DNA from: Psychrobacillus sp042945595
Lineage (GTDB): Bacteria; Bacillota; Bacilli; Bacillales_A; Planococcaceae
Assembly (NCBI RefSeq): GCF_042945595.1
Contig: NZ_CP168493.1
Span: forward strand, 2,728,001 to 2,792,000
Direction of reading: 5' to 3'
DNA: 64,000 nucleotides
The notes under the pieces are model-generated. The model saw only the letters and a program-made list of their open reading frames with translations, did no database searches and was not told the DNA's origin. The translations under genes and the position numbers were made by a program. Shown piece after piece: positions 63,581 through 64,000 of the stretch (positions are counted from its first letter, which is position 1; every line of letters starts with the position of its first letter).

Positions 63581-63655
63581 TTCCATTTGTCAGAAACAAA
63601 CATGAAAATTACAACATTCATGTTAATTCGGATGTTAACATAAATATCCAATGGA
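63581..63655. repeat. Dispersed palindromic repeat, copy 6
   Basis: TTCCATT and AATGGA outer ends pair; inside are CAGAAACAAACATGAAAAT, AACATTCATGTTAATT and ATGTTAACATAAATATCC. It follows the YitT-like gene. Confidence 0.75.
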
Positions 63656-64000
63656 GGGGGCAGGAGTCATCATACCATTTTACGAAAATCAACCTTTCCC
63701 TATAATTACTTTTGAAGAAATAACATTTCGTAGATACTGAATCTAGACAAAATCAAACAAACTACTTTTTATAATATGGCATTCCCTTTATACATAAGAT
63801 ACAAGCGACTGAACATACCCTAATTAGGTGAAGTATTTTTATGGTGGGAAGTGTCGGATCTAGTAGTAAAATATAAGAATAATTGGATTCCAACAAAATC
63901 ACTTGAAGAAATGTCAGGGACAAATTACGATGTCCTCATTATCTACTTGATAGCGTTTTGCTCAAAACTTATTAATATTAATCACAAAATGTACATGCAC
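63656..64000. other. No gene seen, 345 bp at the right edge
   Basis: No open frame with a ribosome binding site was found on either strand; a gene starting beyond the edge cannot be judged. Confidence 0.5.

Overview
The window is low-GC Firmicute DNA, with strong AGGAGG-type ribosome binding sites, frequent TTG/GTG starts and T-rich hairpin terminators. The order toprim gene / gcvH / yusI-like / fadE-fadA-fadN with a FadR palindrome, together with ypcP, YfcC, SapB/MgtC and YitT homologues, points to Bacillales. A Psychrobacillus/Sporosarcina-like member of the Caryophanaceae (Planococcaceae) is my guess from overall character, not a demonstrated assignment.

Layout. (1) 1-8.7 kb: end of a toprim gene, an 82-bp tandem repeat array, gcvH, an Spx/ArsC-like gene, and the fatty-acid beta-oxidation operon fadN-fadA-fadE under a FadR-type operator. 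An IS3-family element sits exactly in the loop of what was the fad operon terminator. (2) 8.7-14.3 kb: thioredoxin-like protein, stand-alone STAS protein, two acetyltransferases (one Eis-like), a 5'-3' exonuclease and an FAD oxidoreductase. (3) 14.3-18.95 kb: a decay zone at the distal end of the polysaccharide locus, with a frameshifted galE, two phage-tail-like genes, gene debris, a second galE scrap and a broken DegT aminotransferase. (4) 18.9-40.2 kb: a large minus-strand exopolysaccharide/capsule cluster. It begins with a phosphoglycosyl transferase and the CpsB/CapA/CpsD tyrosine phosphorylation module. Next come genes for dTDP-4-keto-6-deoxyglucose and an amino sugar (RfbA, RfbB, DegT), then for UDP-L-FucNAc (CapE, CapF, CapG), then glycosyltransferases, an EpsG-like polymerase, a Wzx flippase and a sugar N-formyltransferase. 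No rfbC/rfbD is present, so the dTDP branch probably ends in a 4-formamido-4,6-dideoxyglucose rather than rhamnose. (5) 40.4-51.2 kb: a two-domain DppBC-like permease with a small membrane protein, a GNAT, glutaminase, MgtC/SapB, a zinc-finger mini protein, an old-yellow-enzyme homologue, Hsp20 and an RND transporter. (6) 51.4-57.9 kb: small membrane proteins, a 33-residue ORF, a DinB-like protein, a YfcC transporter with an M20 amidohydrolase, and a PLP decarboxylase. (7) 58.1-60.7 kb: a three-gene operon (STAS-like protein, GNAT, sensorless MCP) behind a c-di-GMP-I (GEMM) riboswitch with its own terminator. This is the most interesting regulatory unit in the window. (8) 60.9-64 kb: SstT-type transporter and YitT-like protein.

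Six copies of a roughly 60-80 bp palindromic repeat are scattered between genes from 51.8 to 63.7 kb. All assignments come from reading the sequence; no database search was run.
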